Below are positions 23,880 through 37,199 of a stretch of DNA of 64,000 bases, one piece after another. Source of the stretch: Tupaia tana (Eukaryota > Chordata > Mammalia > Scandentia > Tupaiidae). The notes under the pieces were generated by a model that searched no databases, was not told where the DNA came from, and saw only the letters and a list, made by a program, of their open reading frames with translations. The stretch covers positions 49,705,207 through 49,769,206 of the forward strand of contig JAKSZU010000012.1 of the NCBI GenBank assembly GCA_026018925.1, read 5' to 3'. Position 1 is the stretch's first letter, and the number at the start of each line of letters is the position of its first letter. The position numbers and the translations under genes were made by a program.

Positions 23880-24142
23880 TTTTCCTCTTTTTTTCTTTTG
23901 TAAATTGACAAAGTATGTATGTGTTCACCAAACAGAGCCAGAGAGGGACAGAAAAAAGAGAGGGAAGAAGATAGCCCCTCACTCCCAGTGAGGCCATGCT
24001 GCAATGCATTCTCTATTTCTCCATTTGGCTGGGATTTGGGGCACACATGCACATGTGTCCAGAGTGTCTTTCAAATACCAAATCTGGGATTCAAGCTGTG
24101 GTTGGGCATGTGATAATTATCTCCTTAGTTTTAGGGCCAGCC
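23880..24142 (-). mobile_element. tRNA-derived SINE, old, reverse
   Basis: Ends TTTTAGGGCCAGCCC. Sits within about 10 bp of the place where segment C has a SINE in the same relative orientation. Confidence 0.7.
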
Positions 24143-24461
24143 CGAGAATTCTATTTTTATAAAATCCTTTTTACTACTTCAGTTAGCCATTTTCCCTGAA
24201 TCCACTCACATTAAATTTTTCTTCACTAAACCATCCAACACCATATACAATGTGAGTAAAATGGCACTCTATACCCAGCAGATTTTTACATCCTAATGGG
24301 AGATGCAGCAATGTTCATTAAACAATCTGGCTTCCATCAGTCTACTATTCTACCTGATTAAACAATTAAGTGATGTGAAGGGAAAAAATTTTGTTTTAAA
24401 AATCTGCAGCATGTCACTGTAGCATAGTTAGTGGTAGGGCATTTTGAAAAGGTTTCAATAG

Positions 24462-24710
24462 AGCCAGCAGATGACATAGTGTTTATGTCACTGGACTCCA
24501 CATGGCTGACAGCAGTGCAAGTCCTGGACACAGTGCCATCAAACTCACTCCTGTCACATGTGCATGTGTGCCCAAGATCCCAGGGAAAAAATGGAGGAGA
24601 GGGGATTATGGTGTGGTCATCCCCCCGGGGCGGGGCAGGTAATTTTTCATACTCTTGTCTCTCTGGCGAGCATATTCACCCTATAGCAAAAATCTCTAAA
24701 AAAAAAGGAA
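24462..24710 (+). mobile_element. tRNA-derived SINE crossing the B' breakpoint
   Basis: Complete here, with head AGCCAGCAGATG. In the second copy only the part equivalent to 24530 onward is present (58221-58396). Segment C has no SINE here. Confidence 0.82.
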
Positions 24711-25460
24711 AATTTTCCTAAAGTAAATAATATTTAAACTTAGACGTGAAGCATAGAAATTATGTAGGAAAACAGGTAGATAGAAGGTTGGGGTGCATGT
24801 TCTGAACAGATGAAATAGTAAATTTTATGATTCTATGAGACTGCAAATTACCATGTCAATATATCATCATATTGGCATTCCAAATTATTTAAAAAATGTT
24901 GCTTAGTACAGAGGCAAGATAAATGTACTCCAGTATCATCCTAGGAAATCTCTCTAATGCTAGAACCTGTTCATAGATCCACACACATCTTGGTGCCTCC
25001 AGGAAATATCTTGCATTAGACCCTTCATTCTTACTTCACCAGCCATCCAGCCCCAATAGACAAGATATTATGAGATAACAGAGAATGTTATACTGTTACA
25101 AGAAATATTATCCCTGTGAATTCTGGAAATCCAGAGAGTCTGGGATAAAACAAAACTCCCATTGTCTAATTAGCACTATTTTAAAAAGCAGGTTAATGAT
25201 TTTGGCATTAAACAGACCTGAGCTAGAATCTTACCCCACTATTGATAGCATTACTGCTGGGCATCGTCCCATGTTACTTTTGTTTGCTTATGTTTAAATG
25301 ATGTATTAAATAATTTTATGCACATAATGGAATTTGATGAAATGAACTGAGGTAACATATTTAGAATAAGATATATTAAAACCTATAAAATTGTATGAAA
25401 AATGCTAATTCCCCTTTCTTTGAATCTATCAAAGACATAATATTAATAATATCTGCCTCT

Positions 25461-25725
25461 GGGGCCAGTAGATGGTATACCAGTTATGTCACTGGACTCC
25501 CATATGGCCCACTGTGGTTTGAATCCTAGACCCGGTGACTTGAAACTCATGCCAGATGTGTATGCATGCATGCCCAAAATCCCAGGAGGAGAGTGGAGGA
25601 GAAGGATTTGCAACATTGCCTTCCCCACTGGTGGGTGGTTTCTCACTTTTCCTCTCACTGTCTCTCACTCTGTCTGGCAAGCCCACATGCCCTAAGGCAA
25701 AAATTCCTTAATAATAATAATAATG

Positions 25726-25761
<36 letters not shown>
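25461..25761 (+). mobile_element. tRNA-derived SINE with AAT tail in segment B
   Basis: Flanked by AATATCTGCCTC (25449 and 25762). Tail expanded to about 20 AAT units. Shared with B' but absent from segment C. Confidence 0.9.

Positions 25762-25763
<2 letters not shown>
25709..25763. repeat. AAT microsatellite
   Basis: About 18 AAT units with one GAT interruption, in the SINE tail. Confidence 0.92.
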
Positions 25764-25765
<2 letters not shown>

Positions 25766-27254
25766 TCTGCCTCATACCAGAGGACTAAAAGTAGTATCAT
25801 ATGAGGAGAAAGTTTTACTAAGTCTTAAGTCTTACCCAAATTTGTATTTTTATTTCCTCAACAGTTTCTTTCACTGAGATTTGTTGTTACAATTCTTAGA
25901 AAACATGGGCTTACAAGTTGATTGAGAGAAAACTGTAAGTGGTGAGCTAAACTACCTCTAAAACCCTGGAGTCTTTGCTTATAAAGCCATTATTCACTTT
26001 TCTAACTCAGTGTGAGAAGGTGCCTGGAGCACTGTAAATCCAGAAGGAGGTAGAAGATTTTCTCTTCTCTCCAGTGTGAGAAGAGAGAGGATTTACTGAG
26101 ATAGCCTCTTCAGTCAGTCATAAAAGACAGGACTTCATGATGTCTGACTGCTCTTACATAAACAAGTGAGGACCACAAGCCTGGAGAGACTCCCAGTGGA
26201 ATCGAGCTTTTATGGAACCTCCCAAACAGAAGCAGTGGAAGGAGTAAATTGCTTTCACATCTAGGGTCTTGCTTCATAAGTTCTAACTCCCAGAAGAAAG
26301 TAACTTAGTGATTGCTGATCTCCTCTGTTAGCAGATAATTAGTCCAAACTGAAACTGTCCCTGCACTTGGCATTCTATCAGTAGAAAGTCTGGATTATGT
26401 TTGTCAAAGTGATGACCAATATTAAACCCTTTAGCAAAATTCCTAATGCTCAAAATAATTTTCTGAGAAACATAAACTTCCCTAATCAGGGTCATTTGAG
26501 TTTCCTTTATCAGAGAGCTTATTCCCTGCAGACCATCATACCTGTACTCAGTTCAAGTCTCAAATTATTATTACCCTGGGAAACTGAGACCATGTTTTGT
26601 ATTTTATATATGTGAAAACAGGAGACTCTGATAACCTTGGTTTAGATAAAAGAACAATTTTTATGTCATTGAAGATATTTAATTTTTTTCTGTTACTTTT
26701 TAAATAAGTCTTCATTATTGTCTTCCAGAATTTGAAGAAAGCTTACATATTTACCTGGTATACCATGCACATTTCGCAGATTTTAATCGTGTCCATTTTC
26801 AGTTACTAACTTGCTATATTAAACCTTGCTAATGAAAAAAAAATCTTTATTCTTTTGAAATTTAAATACAAATACACTAAAAGGTCTCATGGAGGTTGGG
26901 GCAGTTCTGGAAGTTATTAAAAAAATCAGCATATCTAAAACAACAAAATATTTAAATTATTCATTTGATCATGGGGCTCTTGGAAATCCTATTCATGAGG
27001 AAACAGACTCAGAAAAGTTACCTGATTTATTTGAAGTGCTGGAAAGTTACTGGGAAAAATAGGATCAACTCAGTTCTTTTTATGTCATTTAATGCTTTCT
27101 TCTGACTATCCAGCAATAAAACCTAGTGACTTTTCAGGACCATAAGAAAAGTGATTGGGAAATAGATATCTATTGCTTTCAATAATGTCACACTGCTTTT
27201 AATAAGTCATTAAGCTAATAATTTAATCGTTTTTCTAATTATTATAACTATTTT

Positions 27255-27850
27255 GAATTATCCCACTCCTGAGTACATACAGAAGGAAATCGATATCACT
27301 ATGTTGAAGCAGTATCTGAACTCTCATGTTCATTGCAGCACTATTCACAATAACCAAGACATGGAAGAATCTAAGTGTCCATCAATGGACGAATTAGTGA
27401 GGAAGATGTGGTATATTACACAACAGAATACCATACGGCCTTAAAAAAAAAAAAAAAAAAAAAAGAAGAAAATCCTGTCACTTGCAGTAACGTGTGAATC
27501 TAGAGGACATTATATTAAGGGAATCACATAGAGACAAATATGTATGATTTGACTTATATGTGGAACCTAAACAAGTCAATTTTATTAGAAAGTAGAGAAC
27601 TATTTTTCCATTCTTTCTTAAGTAGAGACTGGAAAATGGACAGGACTGGGGACAAAAAGAGATTTTGATCATAGAATACAAAATTTCAACTATACTGGAA
27701 GAATAAGGTCTAGTGATCAATTGTACTGTATGGTGACTGTAGTTAATAATAACATATCATATATTTAAATATTGTTAAAACAACAAATGTTCTCACCTAA
27801 AAGATAAGCTGTTGAGGTGACAAATGTGTTAATTTGCTTGATTTAAACTT
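27255..27850 (+). mobile_element. Old LINE-1 3' end in segment B
   Basis: Starts with the end of ORF2 (TCCCACTCCTGAGTACATAC), followed by an internal A-run and 3' UTR (ACTTATATGTGGAACCTAAA). Shared with B'. Confidence 0.65.
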
Positions 27851-30009
27851 TCTACAGTATATACATATTTCAAAGATCATATTGTGCCTCATAAATATAT
27901 AAAATTATAATGTTCCAATTAAAAATATAAATATAATCAAATTTCTTGTAACTAAATTTACTTATAAGACCCAGTTTATTGCAGCATATTTGGAAGCATT
28001 ATTATACAATAAATTTCCAGTAAAGATAAATGTCATTAAAAGCCTTTCCTCACATTTTACTATAATAGAAACATAGACTTCCATCTCCAGACACCTGACC
28101 TAAGGGACACTGGAGAAGGGTCCCCTGCCCCAGCTCCAGCTTCAGCTCCCCCAACCCCAACGACCCTCTATCTATGTCACCAAGGACGACCCCCAGCTCT
28201 ACAGCAGACCCTACTTCCATCTCCAGATCCCTGGCCTAAAGGACACTGAGGCATGGCCCACCGCCCACCTCCAGCTTCAGGTCCCCCAATACCAGCAACC
28301 CTCTACCTCTGTCAACAAGGGACTAGATAGGTCTAGAATTATAGTTCTGAAATACTCCAGTATTAAAAAACTCCCTAGGATCCTCCCTTTTACTGAGACA
28401 CCTGCAAAAAAGGAGATACTGCTCTTCTGACACCAGAATACAATACTCCTTCTTGGACTACAACAGAAAAGAAACTTTGGCACATTATCAGTCCACAGCA
28501 AAAGGGAAACACACTTGCTCCTAATCAAAGAAAGATTCTCCTAAAAGGTATTCTAAAGTGAATATATCTCCTAATGGCTAGAAGTAGAAGAGCCTCAGGT
28601 CTGAATAAACCAGGAAATATGTCTCCATCAAAAGAACACAGTGACTCCCTTCCATTTCTCAAAAAAACAGAGAAAGTTACCAAAATGTCAGAGAAAGAAT
28701 TTAGAACATTCATGGTGACCAAATTCTATGAGCTGAAACAGAGAAGAGACAACGAACTACAGAAGATTAGGAAGTCCTTCCAAGATATGAAAGAAGAAAT
28801 GGATACGCTAAGAAAGAATCAGATGGAACTATTAGAGATGATGTCTGTAATACTGGAAATAAAAAAAGCTCTCTCAAAAGTATTAAAAGCCGATTAGACC
28901 ATGCTGAAGATCGAATCTCTGATGTAGAAAATAAAATCTCTGACCTAGAGAAAAATCAGCAAATAGAGAGAGAAAATAACAAAAAAAAAAAAAAAATTCA
29001 AGGATAATATATCAGAAATACTAGATTCCATTAGATGCCGTAAGATCCGAATAACTGGTATGATAGAAGGTGAAGAAACTAATAAGGACATGGAAATCTA
29101 TTCCATGAAATGCTGGCAGAAAATTTCCCAAGTCTAGAGAGGCACTCAAACATCCAGACCCAAGAAATACAAAGGACCCCAAATTGAATCAACACAAGAA
29201 GATCTTCCCCAAGGTACATTTCAGTCAGATTGGCCAAGATCACAGAAAGGCAAGATACTAAAACAGGCAAGAGAGAAATGACAAGTGACTTACAAAGGTC
29301 ATCCCATCAGGCTAACACCGGACCTCTCAACAGAAACAATACAAGAAAGGAAAGAATGGGAAGACGTATTGAAAGTGTTAAGAGAGAAACAATTTGAACC
29401 AAGATTATCATATCCTGCAAGATTATCCTTCATATGGGGAAAAAGGATTAAAATCCTCTCAGACAAACAAAACCTGAAAGAATTTGCCGACACCAGACCA
29501 GCTCTTCAAGAAACCCTGAAGAGAGTACTGTTCCAGGAAAACTAAAGAATAAACAGCCAGAAATAAAGGAATAAAAGGCAACCAAGACAATGGCCAACTT
29601 AGTCAGGACAGATTCAGTAACATCGATGATAACACTGAATGTTAATGGATTAAATTCTCGAATCAAAAGACACAGACTGGCTAAATGGATAAAAAAACAG
29701 AAACTCTCTATTGGTTGCCTACAGGAAACCCACCTCATGGATAAAGACATACATAGACTGAAAGTGAAGAGGTGGAAAAAGGTTTTCCATACAAATGAAA
29801 AAGGTTTTCCATACAAAAAAGAGTTGGAGTTGCGATACTAATTTCAGACAAAAATAGGTTTTAAAACAAAAACTGCTCAAAGAGACAAAGAAGGGCACTA
29901 TATTGTAGTAAAAGAGTCAATCGAGAAGATATAACGCTTATAAATATCTATGCACCTATCATAGGAGCACCCAAATACATGAAGGAAAGACTGTTTTATA
30001 TAAATATAT

Positions 30010-30268
30010 ATATTTTTTTTTGAGAGGTTTTTGCTACAGGGCATGTGCACTCAACAGAAAGACAGAGAGAGACAGAGAGACAGAAAGTGAGAAATCACCC
30101 CGTGGGGGGATGGCCATGCCACAATCCCTTCTCCTCCATTCTCCTCTCAGGATCTTGGGCACATATGCACACGCACCTGGCGTGAGTTTAAGCCACCAGG
30201 TCTGGGACTCGAACCGCAGTCGACTACATGGGAGTCCAGCGACACAGCCATTATGCTAACTGCTGGTC
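30010..30268 (-). mobile_element. tRNA-derived SINE in the + strand L1 endonuclease region
   Basis: T-run start, GCTAACTGCTGGTCC end. Interrupts L1 ORF2. Confidence 0.9.
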
Positions 30269-30698
30269 CTAGAAATACTGTTATATCTAAAAGAGGAGAT
30301 AGATTGCAACACACTAATTGTTGCAGACCTCAACACCCTTCTATCCCCTCTGGACAAGATCATCTAGATAAAAAATAGGTAAAGAGATAAAGGATCTAAA
30401 TGATACCATAAATCAAATGGACATAACAGACATCCATAGAAGTTTCCATCCAAAAAAACACAAGATACACTTTTTCTCATCCCCACATGGAACTTTTACA
30501 AAGATAGACAACAAGATAGGGCACAAGGCAAGCACCTAAGGATTCAAAGGCATAGAAACTTTATCCAGCATCTTCTCCAACCATGATGGAATAAACTCGA
30601 GTTTAATTTTAAGAGAAATCCTCAAAAATACTAAAATACATGAAAACTAAATAACCTACTCCTGAATAACTTCACAACTACTGAAGAAATAAAGACTG

Positions 30699-30990
30699 AG
30701 GGAACCAGCAGTTAGCATAATGGCTATGTCGCTGGACTCCCACGTAGTCGACCGCAGTTCGCGTCCCGGACCCGATGGCTTAAAACTCACGCCGGGCGCG
30801 TGTGCGTGCGTGCCCAAGATCCCGAGAGGAGAATGGAGGAGAAGGGATTGTGGCGTGACCATCCCCCCTGGGGAGTGATTTCTCGCTTTCTGTCTCTATG
30901 TCTCTCTCTGTCTGTCTGGCGAGCGCACGAGCCCTGTAGCGAAAACGTCTCGGAAAAAAAAAAAAAAAAAAAAAAAAAAAGAAAAAAGAA
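30699..30990 (+). mobile_element. Young tRNA-derived SINE in the + strand L1
   Basis: CpG-rich copy with a long A tail. Flanked by AAGACTGA on both sides. Confidence 0.9.
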
Positions 30991-31872
30991 AGAAAGACTG
31001 AAATAAAAAATTTATGGAAGCCAATGACACTGAGGATACAAGTTTCCACAATCTTTAGGACACTGCTAAAGCAGTCATAAAAGGAAAGTTCATAGCAATT
31101 AGTGCACATAAGAAGATGACAGAAGGAAGGGAAATGGATCACCTAATATTGTGCCTCAGAAAACTGAAAAAGCAACAGAAAAAAGAAAAAACTCCAGGAG
31201 AAAAGAAATAACAAAGATATGAGCAAAAATAAATGAAATAGAAAATAAACAAACTATACAGAAAATAAATGAAAGTAAAAGCTGATTCTTTAAAAAGGTG
31301 AACACAATCGATAAACTGCTAGTGAGACTTATTAAGATGAGAGAAAGGAACCAGGTGAATCAAATCTGCAATGAAGCAGGCTATATAACAACAGACATAG
31401 TAGAAATACGAAACATCATTACAGGATAGCATAAACAACTATATGCCGAAAAACAAGACAATCTGGATGAGATGAACAAATTCCTAGACACATATAATCT
31501 ATCACAATTGAGCCAGGAAGATATAGAAAGTCTAAATAGACCCATTACAAGCCAGGAGACTGAATCAATAATAAATAATCTCCCAACAAAAAAAAAGCCC
31601 TGGTCCTGATGGCTTCACCTGTGAATTCTACAAAACGTTGAAAAAAGACTTAACCCCCATTATGCTCAAGTTATTTCTAAAGATCCAAAAGGGTGAATCT
31701 CTTCCTAATTCTTTCTATGAAGCCTCCATCACCCTTATTTTTAAAACACATAAGGGCAGAACAAGGAAGGAAAGCTACAGACTGATATCTCTGATGAATA
31801 TAGACGCAAAGATTCTCAACAAGATCTAGCAAATTCTATCCAACAACTTATAAAAAAAAGATTATACATCAC

Positions 31873-32131
31873 GGGAACCAGCAGTTAGCGTAATGGCTAT
31901 GTCACTGGACTCCCACGTAGTCAACCGCGGTTCACATCCCAGACCGGGCTTAAAACTCACACCAGGCCGTGTGCGTGCGTGCCCAAGATCCCAAGAGGAG
32001 AACAGAGGAGAAGGGATTGCGGCGGACCATCCCCCCTGGGGGGTGATTTTTCGCTTTCTGTCTCTATGTCTCTCTCTGTCTGTCTGGTGAGTACATGCAC
32101 CCTATAGTGAAAACCTCTCAAAAAAAATAAA
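31873..32131 (+). mobile_element. tRNA-derived SINE in the + strand L1
   Basis: Flanked by AAAAGATTATACATCA (about 31857 and 32133). L1 ORF2 continues beyond. Confidence 0.92.
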
Positions 32132-32172
32132 AAAAGATTATACATCATGATCAGGTAAGATTTATTCCACAA

Positions 32173-33159
32173 ATGCAAGTTTGGTTCAACATATGCAAAA
32201 CCATAAATGTAATACACCATATTAACAGGAAGAAACATAAAAACCATATGATCATATCAATTGATGCAGAAAAAGCATTTTATAAAATACAACATCCCTT
32301 CATGATCAAGACCCTCAGCAAAATAATCATAGAAGGGTCATTTCTCAACACGATAAAAGCTATCTATATAAAAAACATAGCAAACATCATCCTGAATGGA
32401 GAAAAGCTAAAAGCTTTTCCACTAAAAACTGGTACAAGACAAGGATGCCCACTTTTCCCACTCCTTTTCAATATAGTACTGGAAGTCCTCACCAATGCAA
32501 TCAGAAAAGGGGAAAAAATAAAAGGCATTCAAATAGGAAAAGGAGAGGTGAAACTCTCTCTTTTTGTAGATGACGTGATTGTATACATAGAAGACTCAGT
32601 GGTGTCCATGAAAAAATTCCTGGAAGTAATACATGAATACAGTACAGTTGCAGGATACAAAATCAACATACAGAAATCTATAGCATTTCTATATATGACT
32701 AGCAGGCAGACTGAGATAGAACTGAACAAAGTAATTCCATTTACCATAGCCACAAAAAGTATAAGATACCTAGGAATAAATCTAACCAAAGAAGTTAAAG
32801 ACCTCCACAAAGAAAACTATGAGAAGCTAAAAAAACAAATTGAAAATGACGCAAAAAAGTGGATGGATATCCCATGTTCCTGGATTGGAAAAATTAATAT
32901 AATCAAAATGGCAATTCTACCCAAATTAATCTACATGTTTAATGCAATACCAATCAAAGTACCAGACACATTCTTCACAGACGTAGAAAAAACAATAATA
33001 AAATTTGTCTGGAATCATAAAAGACCTCATATTGCCAAAGCAATCCTGCAAAAGAAGAGTGGAGTGGGTTGCATCTCACTTCCTGACCCAAAAATGTACT
33101 ACAAATCTGTGGTCATCAAAACAGCATGGTACTGGTACAAAAACAGACAGGTGGACTAA
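32173..33159 (+). pseudogene. LINE-1 ORF2 reverse-transcriptase fragment, 328 codons
   Basis: Longest open part of the L1. RT signatures: [15 protein letters not shown] at 29-43 (usual D replaced by Y after AF), [15 protein letters not shown] at 86-100, and the catalytic FVDD at 131-134 where L1s normally have FADD. Further conserved blocks continue to the VWNHKRP region. The flanking endonuclease and N-terminal RT parts are broken, so it is a remnant and not a gene. Confidence 0.85.
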
Positions 33160-34701
33160 TGAAACAGAATAGAGTCCCCAGAAATAAACTCCTAAACATG
33201 CAGTCAAATGATTTTTGACAAAGGGTACCAGTCAATCCACAGAAAAAAGGAAAACTTCTTCAGCAAATGGTGCTGGAAAAACTGGATATCTACCTGCAGA
33301 AAGATGAATCTGAACCCCTACCTCTCACCATTGACAAAAATCAATTCAAGGTGGATCAAAGATCTAAACCTAGGACTGCAAACTATAATACTACTGGTGA
33401 AAAACACTGGGGAAACTCTGGAAGACAGTAGGGTAGGCAAAAACTTCTTAAGCAAGACCCCCAAAGTACTGCCAATAATCCCCAAAATATACAATTGAGA
33501 TTACATCAGATTAAGAAGTCTGTACAGTAAAGGACACCATAATTAGTGTGAATCGACAACCCTCGATATAGGAGAGAATTTTTGTTAAATGTACCTCATA
33601 TAAGGGACAGATAACCAGAATATACAGAGATCTCAGCACCTTACCTGGAAGAAAATAATTAATCCAATTAAAAGATGGGAAAATGAGGTGAATAAAAACT
33701 CTCTAAGGAAAACATATGAACAGCCAAAAGTCAAATGAAAAAATGCTCAACATCACTCATCGTAAGGGAGATACAGATCAAAACCATAATGAGATATCAC
33801 CTAATCCCAGTCAGAATGGTGAAGATTAATAAAGCAAAAAGTCATAACTGCTGGCGGGGATGTGGTGAAAGAGGAACACTCCTACATTGTGGTGGGAATG
33901 TAAATTGGTCCAGTCACTGTGAAGAACAATATGAAGGCTCCTCAAAGACCTTCAAATAGGACTACCATATGATCCAGCAATTCCACTCCTGGTTATCTAC
34001 CCAAAGGACAGAATGCTCAGTCAGAAAAACACTTGCACAACTATATTTATTGCAGCACTATTTAAAATTGCTAAGATAGGGAACCAAGCCATATGTCCAC
34101 AAATGGATGAATGAATTGAAAAAGTGTGGCACATATACTCCATGGAATATTATTCAGTCATTAAAAAAAAGACCATGGAATTTGATCGAAAGTGCACAAA
34201 TATGGAAGATTTGTTACTCAGTGAAGCAAGTCAGGCTATGAAAGAGAGACATTGTATGTCTCCACTTAACATATACCGACTGTTCGCATTCTATGGTAGA
34301 GACTGACATACTGGAGGTCATAAAAACATTAAAAATTGTTATGGACACTAGAGACAAAGTGGAAGGAGAGTGTGGGAGGAGAAGAGTACAGGAAAGGAAA
34401 TTAGGGGAAAAATAAGGAGAGAAATTTGTGGGACACAGATAAGGTTTGTTACCTGTTGATGAGGATGTGTATGGTATTCTCAACTAGACTGAGGTGTCTA
34501 TAATGCTGAGTAAAATCTATTTACAATCTAAACAATGTATAGCGACTGAATGTATAAATAATAATAATAAATATTTAAAAAAGAGTTGTCTGAAAATAAA
34601 GCCAATCACACAGGAAAAAGAGCTGAGAGATGAAGTACAGATTTCTGTTTGGACTATCAGAATTCCTGGATTCACCTATTCCTGAATCTACCTCTAGAGA
34701 T

Positions 34702-34781
34702 ACACACACACACACACATGAATGCACACACACATATACATAACATACATACAAATATATATGTATATACACACGCACAGA

Positions 34782-34815
<34 letters not shown>
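34702..34815. repeat. CA/TA microsatellite
   Basis: Two CA blocks around a TA-rich centre, the second with about 14 CA units. Confidence 0.9.
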
Positions 34816-34818
<3 letters not shown>

Positions 34819-35313
34819 TAAATATGTACATATATTTGTTTAGCCAAGTTTGATTTAGGTTTAATTAAACCCAAGTTTAATTGGGTTTAATGCAATGCAA
34901 TTTAATTGCATTAAAAAGAATCTTGATTGTTGCAAAAAAATTAAAAAAGACAATGAGATAATATATACCAAGTTTTGAAAGAAATAAACGACCAACCAGG
35001 AATACTATATCTGGCAAAACTGTCCTTAAAAAGTAAGATAGATAAAGATTTTTTCAAACAAAAAACAAAGAACTTCACTATGCTTAACAAAAAGTCCCAG
35101 AGTTCTTCAAGTTGAAACAAAAATAATTAAAAAGCAACATGATAAATTGTAATGACAATAAAATAAAGGGTAGAGGAAGTAAAAATGTATTATTTTTATG
35201 TGACTGAAATTAAGTCATCATTGGTTTAAAATAGACATAACTGTAAGATATGTAAGCCCAATGTTAATCACAAGAGACATTAAGCCCAATGTTAAACACA
35301 ATGAAAAAACCTA

Positions 35314-35570
35314 GGGACCAGCAGTTAGCATAATGGCTATGTCACTGGACTCCCATGTAGTCGACCGCGGTTCACGTCCCAGACCCAGTGGCTTAAAACT
35401 CACGCCAGGAACGTGTGTGTGCATGCCCAAGATCCCGAGAGGAGAACGGAGAAGGGATTGCAGCGTGGCCATACCCCCTGGGGGTGATTTCTCACTTTCT
35501 GTCTCTCTGTCTCTGTCTGGCGAGCGCACGTGCCCTCTAGCAAAAATCTCTCCAAAAAAAAAAGAAAAGA
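35314..35570 (+). mobile_element. tRNA-derived SINE, long subfamily
   Basis: GGGACCAGCAGTTAGC head, CT tract, A-rich tail, flanked by AAAAACCT-like repeats. Confidence 0.9.
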
Positions 35571-36019
35571 AAAAATATAAAAACCTTTATAATTTACTAA
35601 TAAGAAAAAGAAAAATATTAAAAATAGAATAAATAATGCAAAATATTAGAAAATAGAAAGCAAGGGAAAGGGATGAAACAGATACAACATAAAGATCAAA
35701 CAACCAACAAACTAAACATTGTAAATCCTTACCTTAACTCTAGATGTATTTGATTAAATTCTCCAATCAAAAAATATATAATGGCTAAAAAAAAGATCCA
35801 ACTACATGTTGTCTACACAGATGGACTTTAGATTTAAGGACACACATAGGCTTAAAGTAAAATGGTGGGAAAAGATATTTCATACTAATGGTAACTAAAA
35901 GAGCAATCGGAGCTATACTTACATCACACAAAACAAACTTTAAGTCACAACTGACAAAGAAGGACAAAGAAGAGATAAAGAAGGAGGAGTTCCAAAAAAT
36001 CATGAGAAATTAGTATAAT

Positions 36020-36125
36020 GAAAAGATTATGAATGGATTTCATTAAGTTTTTGCACCAAAATAAATTTGTACTTTAATTCCAGTTTTCCATGAACTTTCT
36101 AAAGGCCCTTTGCATAATGATAAAA
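36020..36125 (-). repeat. Short dispersed repeat, copy 2
   Basis: Inverted counterpart of 14316-14460. Confidence 0.4.
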
Positions 36126-36289
36126 GGCTAAGTTACCAGAAATGTGTAGCATTATAAATATATATGCATACAGTATTACATAAACTAAATATATAAAGCA
36201 AGCATTGACAAAACTGAAGGGAGAAGAACTAATAAAATAATACAAGAGTATGAGATACTTTGTACACCTTTTTTATTTTTTGGTGGGGG

Positions 36290-36941
36290 AGGTTTTGTTC
36301 CCTCAAAAATCTACAAATAGAACTACCATATGATTCAGCACTCCCACTCCTTGGTATCTACTCAAAGGACAGAAGAATTCTTAAATGGATAAGTGCTTGC
36401 ACATCGATGTTTATTCCAGCATTATTCACAATTGCTAAGCCATGAAACCAACCCAAATGCCATGAACAGAAGAATGGATTGAAAAACTGTGGCAGATATG
36501 GAACTCTACGGAACACTACTCAACCATAAAAAACAACAAGACCCTGTCTTTTGACAGAAAGTGAATTAATATGGAAGATTCACTGCTGAGTGAAGCAAGC
36601 CAAGCAATGAAGGAGAGACATTGTATGTCTCCACTTAATATATACTGAGTGTCTGCACTCTATGCCAAAACTGAATGACTGAAGGCTATAGAAACTCAGA
36701 AAATGGTTGTGAATTACAGATATAGTGTGGTAAAAGGGTGGGTGAAGGAGTAGAGTATGAGGAAGGACATTTAAAAGAAAAATAGGCAAAGCATTGATGG
36801 GACAAAGAAATAGGGTATTATCTATTAGCTATTATCTATCTAACTTTATAGTATTATCAACTGGACTAGGGAGAAATGTACACATGTTGGAATATTCACT
36901 TTGCAAGCTAAATAATTGAATGTATAAAAGAAGTTGAATAA

Positions 36942-36976
<35 letters not shown>

Positions 36977-36978
36977 AA
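36290..36978 (+). mobile_element. 5'-truncated LINE-1 3' end with AAAT repeat tail
   Basis: Final ORF2 codons (the TCCCACTCCTTGG block) and 3' UTR similar to 23150-23750, ending in about eleven AAAT units. Fragments of ORF2 remain open only in short stretches. Confidence 0.8.
36933..36976. repeat. AAAT microsatellite
   Basis: About eleven AAAT units forming the tail of the L1 at 36290. Confidence 0.92.
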
Positions 36979-36984
36979 GCATAG

Positions 36985-37165
36985 TTTCCTTTACTACTTT
37001 CAAAATAACTGTCATATCACACATGCAGAATTTGAAGAAAGTACATATATTTACTTAATATACCATACAGATTTTATAGAATGTGCTTATATCAATGCTC
37101 AAATAATAACTTGCCATATTACAGTTTGCTAATTTTCAAAACCTTTACCCTTCTTGCATTTCTCT
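36985..37165 (+). repeat. Diverged direct copy of about 26685-26870
   Basis: Blocks such as AGAATTTGAAGAAAG and ATATACCATAC... line up with 26730-26850 in direct orientation. It holds the sequence that should lie beyond the end of segment C, but on the opposite strand and separated from C by a 5.5-kb L1. Confidence 0.6.
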
Positions 37166-37199
37166 TGTTCTAATTTTTCTCGGTATGTTCTATTTTTTC

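Larger units (their letters stand above)
24530..28075 (+). repeat. Segmental duplication, segment B (first copy)
   Basis: Matches 58221-62083 in the same orientation, again at roughly 92-95% by eye. Shared insertions include the SINE at 25461 and the L1 tail at 27255. The match ends at 28075, exactly where a long L1 starts in this copy and unrelated sequence starts in the other. Homology to a more diverged inverted copy (42950-46215) runs further left, to about 21900. Confidence 0.85.
28076..34582 (+). mobile_element. Near-full-length LINE-1, dead
   Basis: Runs from a CCTCCAG/CCCCAG-rich 5' UTR-like start to an AATAAT-rich tail. ORF1 survives as fragments at 28574-28897 (coiled-coil-like, many E/K) and 29285-29545. 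The ORF2 endonuclease starts near 29590. A 328-codon reverse-transcriptase block lies at 32173-33159. Three SINEs interrupt it (30010-30268 reverse; 30699 and 31873 forward), as do frameshifts. No clear target-site duplication seen, and the 5' edge coincides with the end of duplicated segment B. Confidence 0.85.
34590..36280 (+). mobile_element. Older LINE-1 fragments with a CA repeat and a SINE
   Basis: Sequence from 34960 on resembles late ORF1 and early ORF2 (endonuclease) of an old L1, very broken. It contains a CA microsatellite (34702-34815), a SINE (35314-35570) and a short dispersed repeat (36020-36125). Confidence 0.5.

Noticed and set aside
32173-33159. 328-codon frame as a host gene
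   Set aside because: L1 reverse transcriptase motifs in L1 context, with broken flanking domains.
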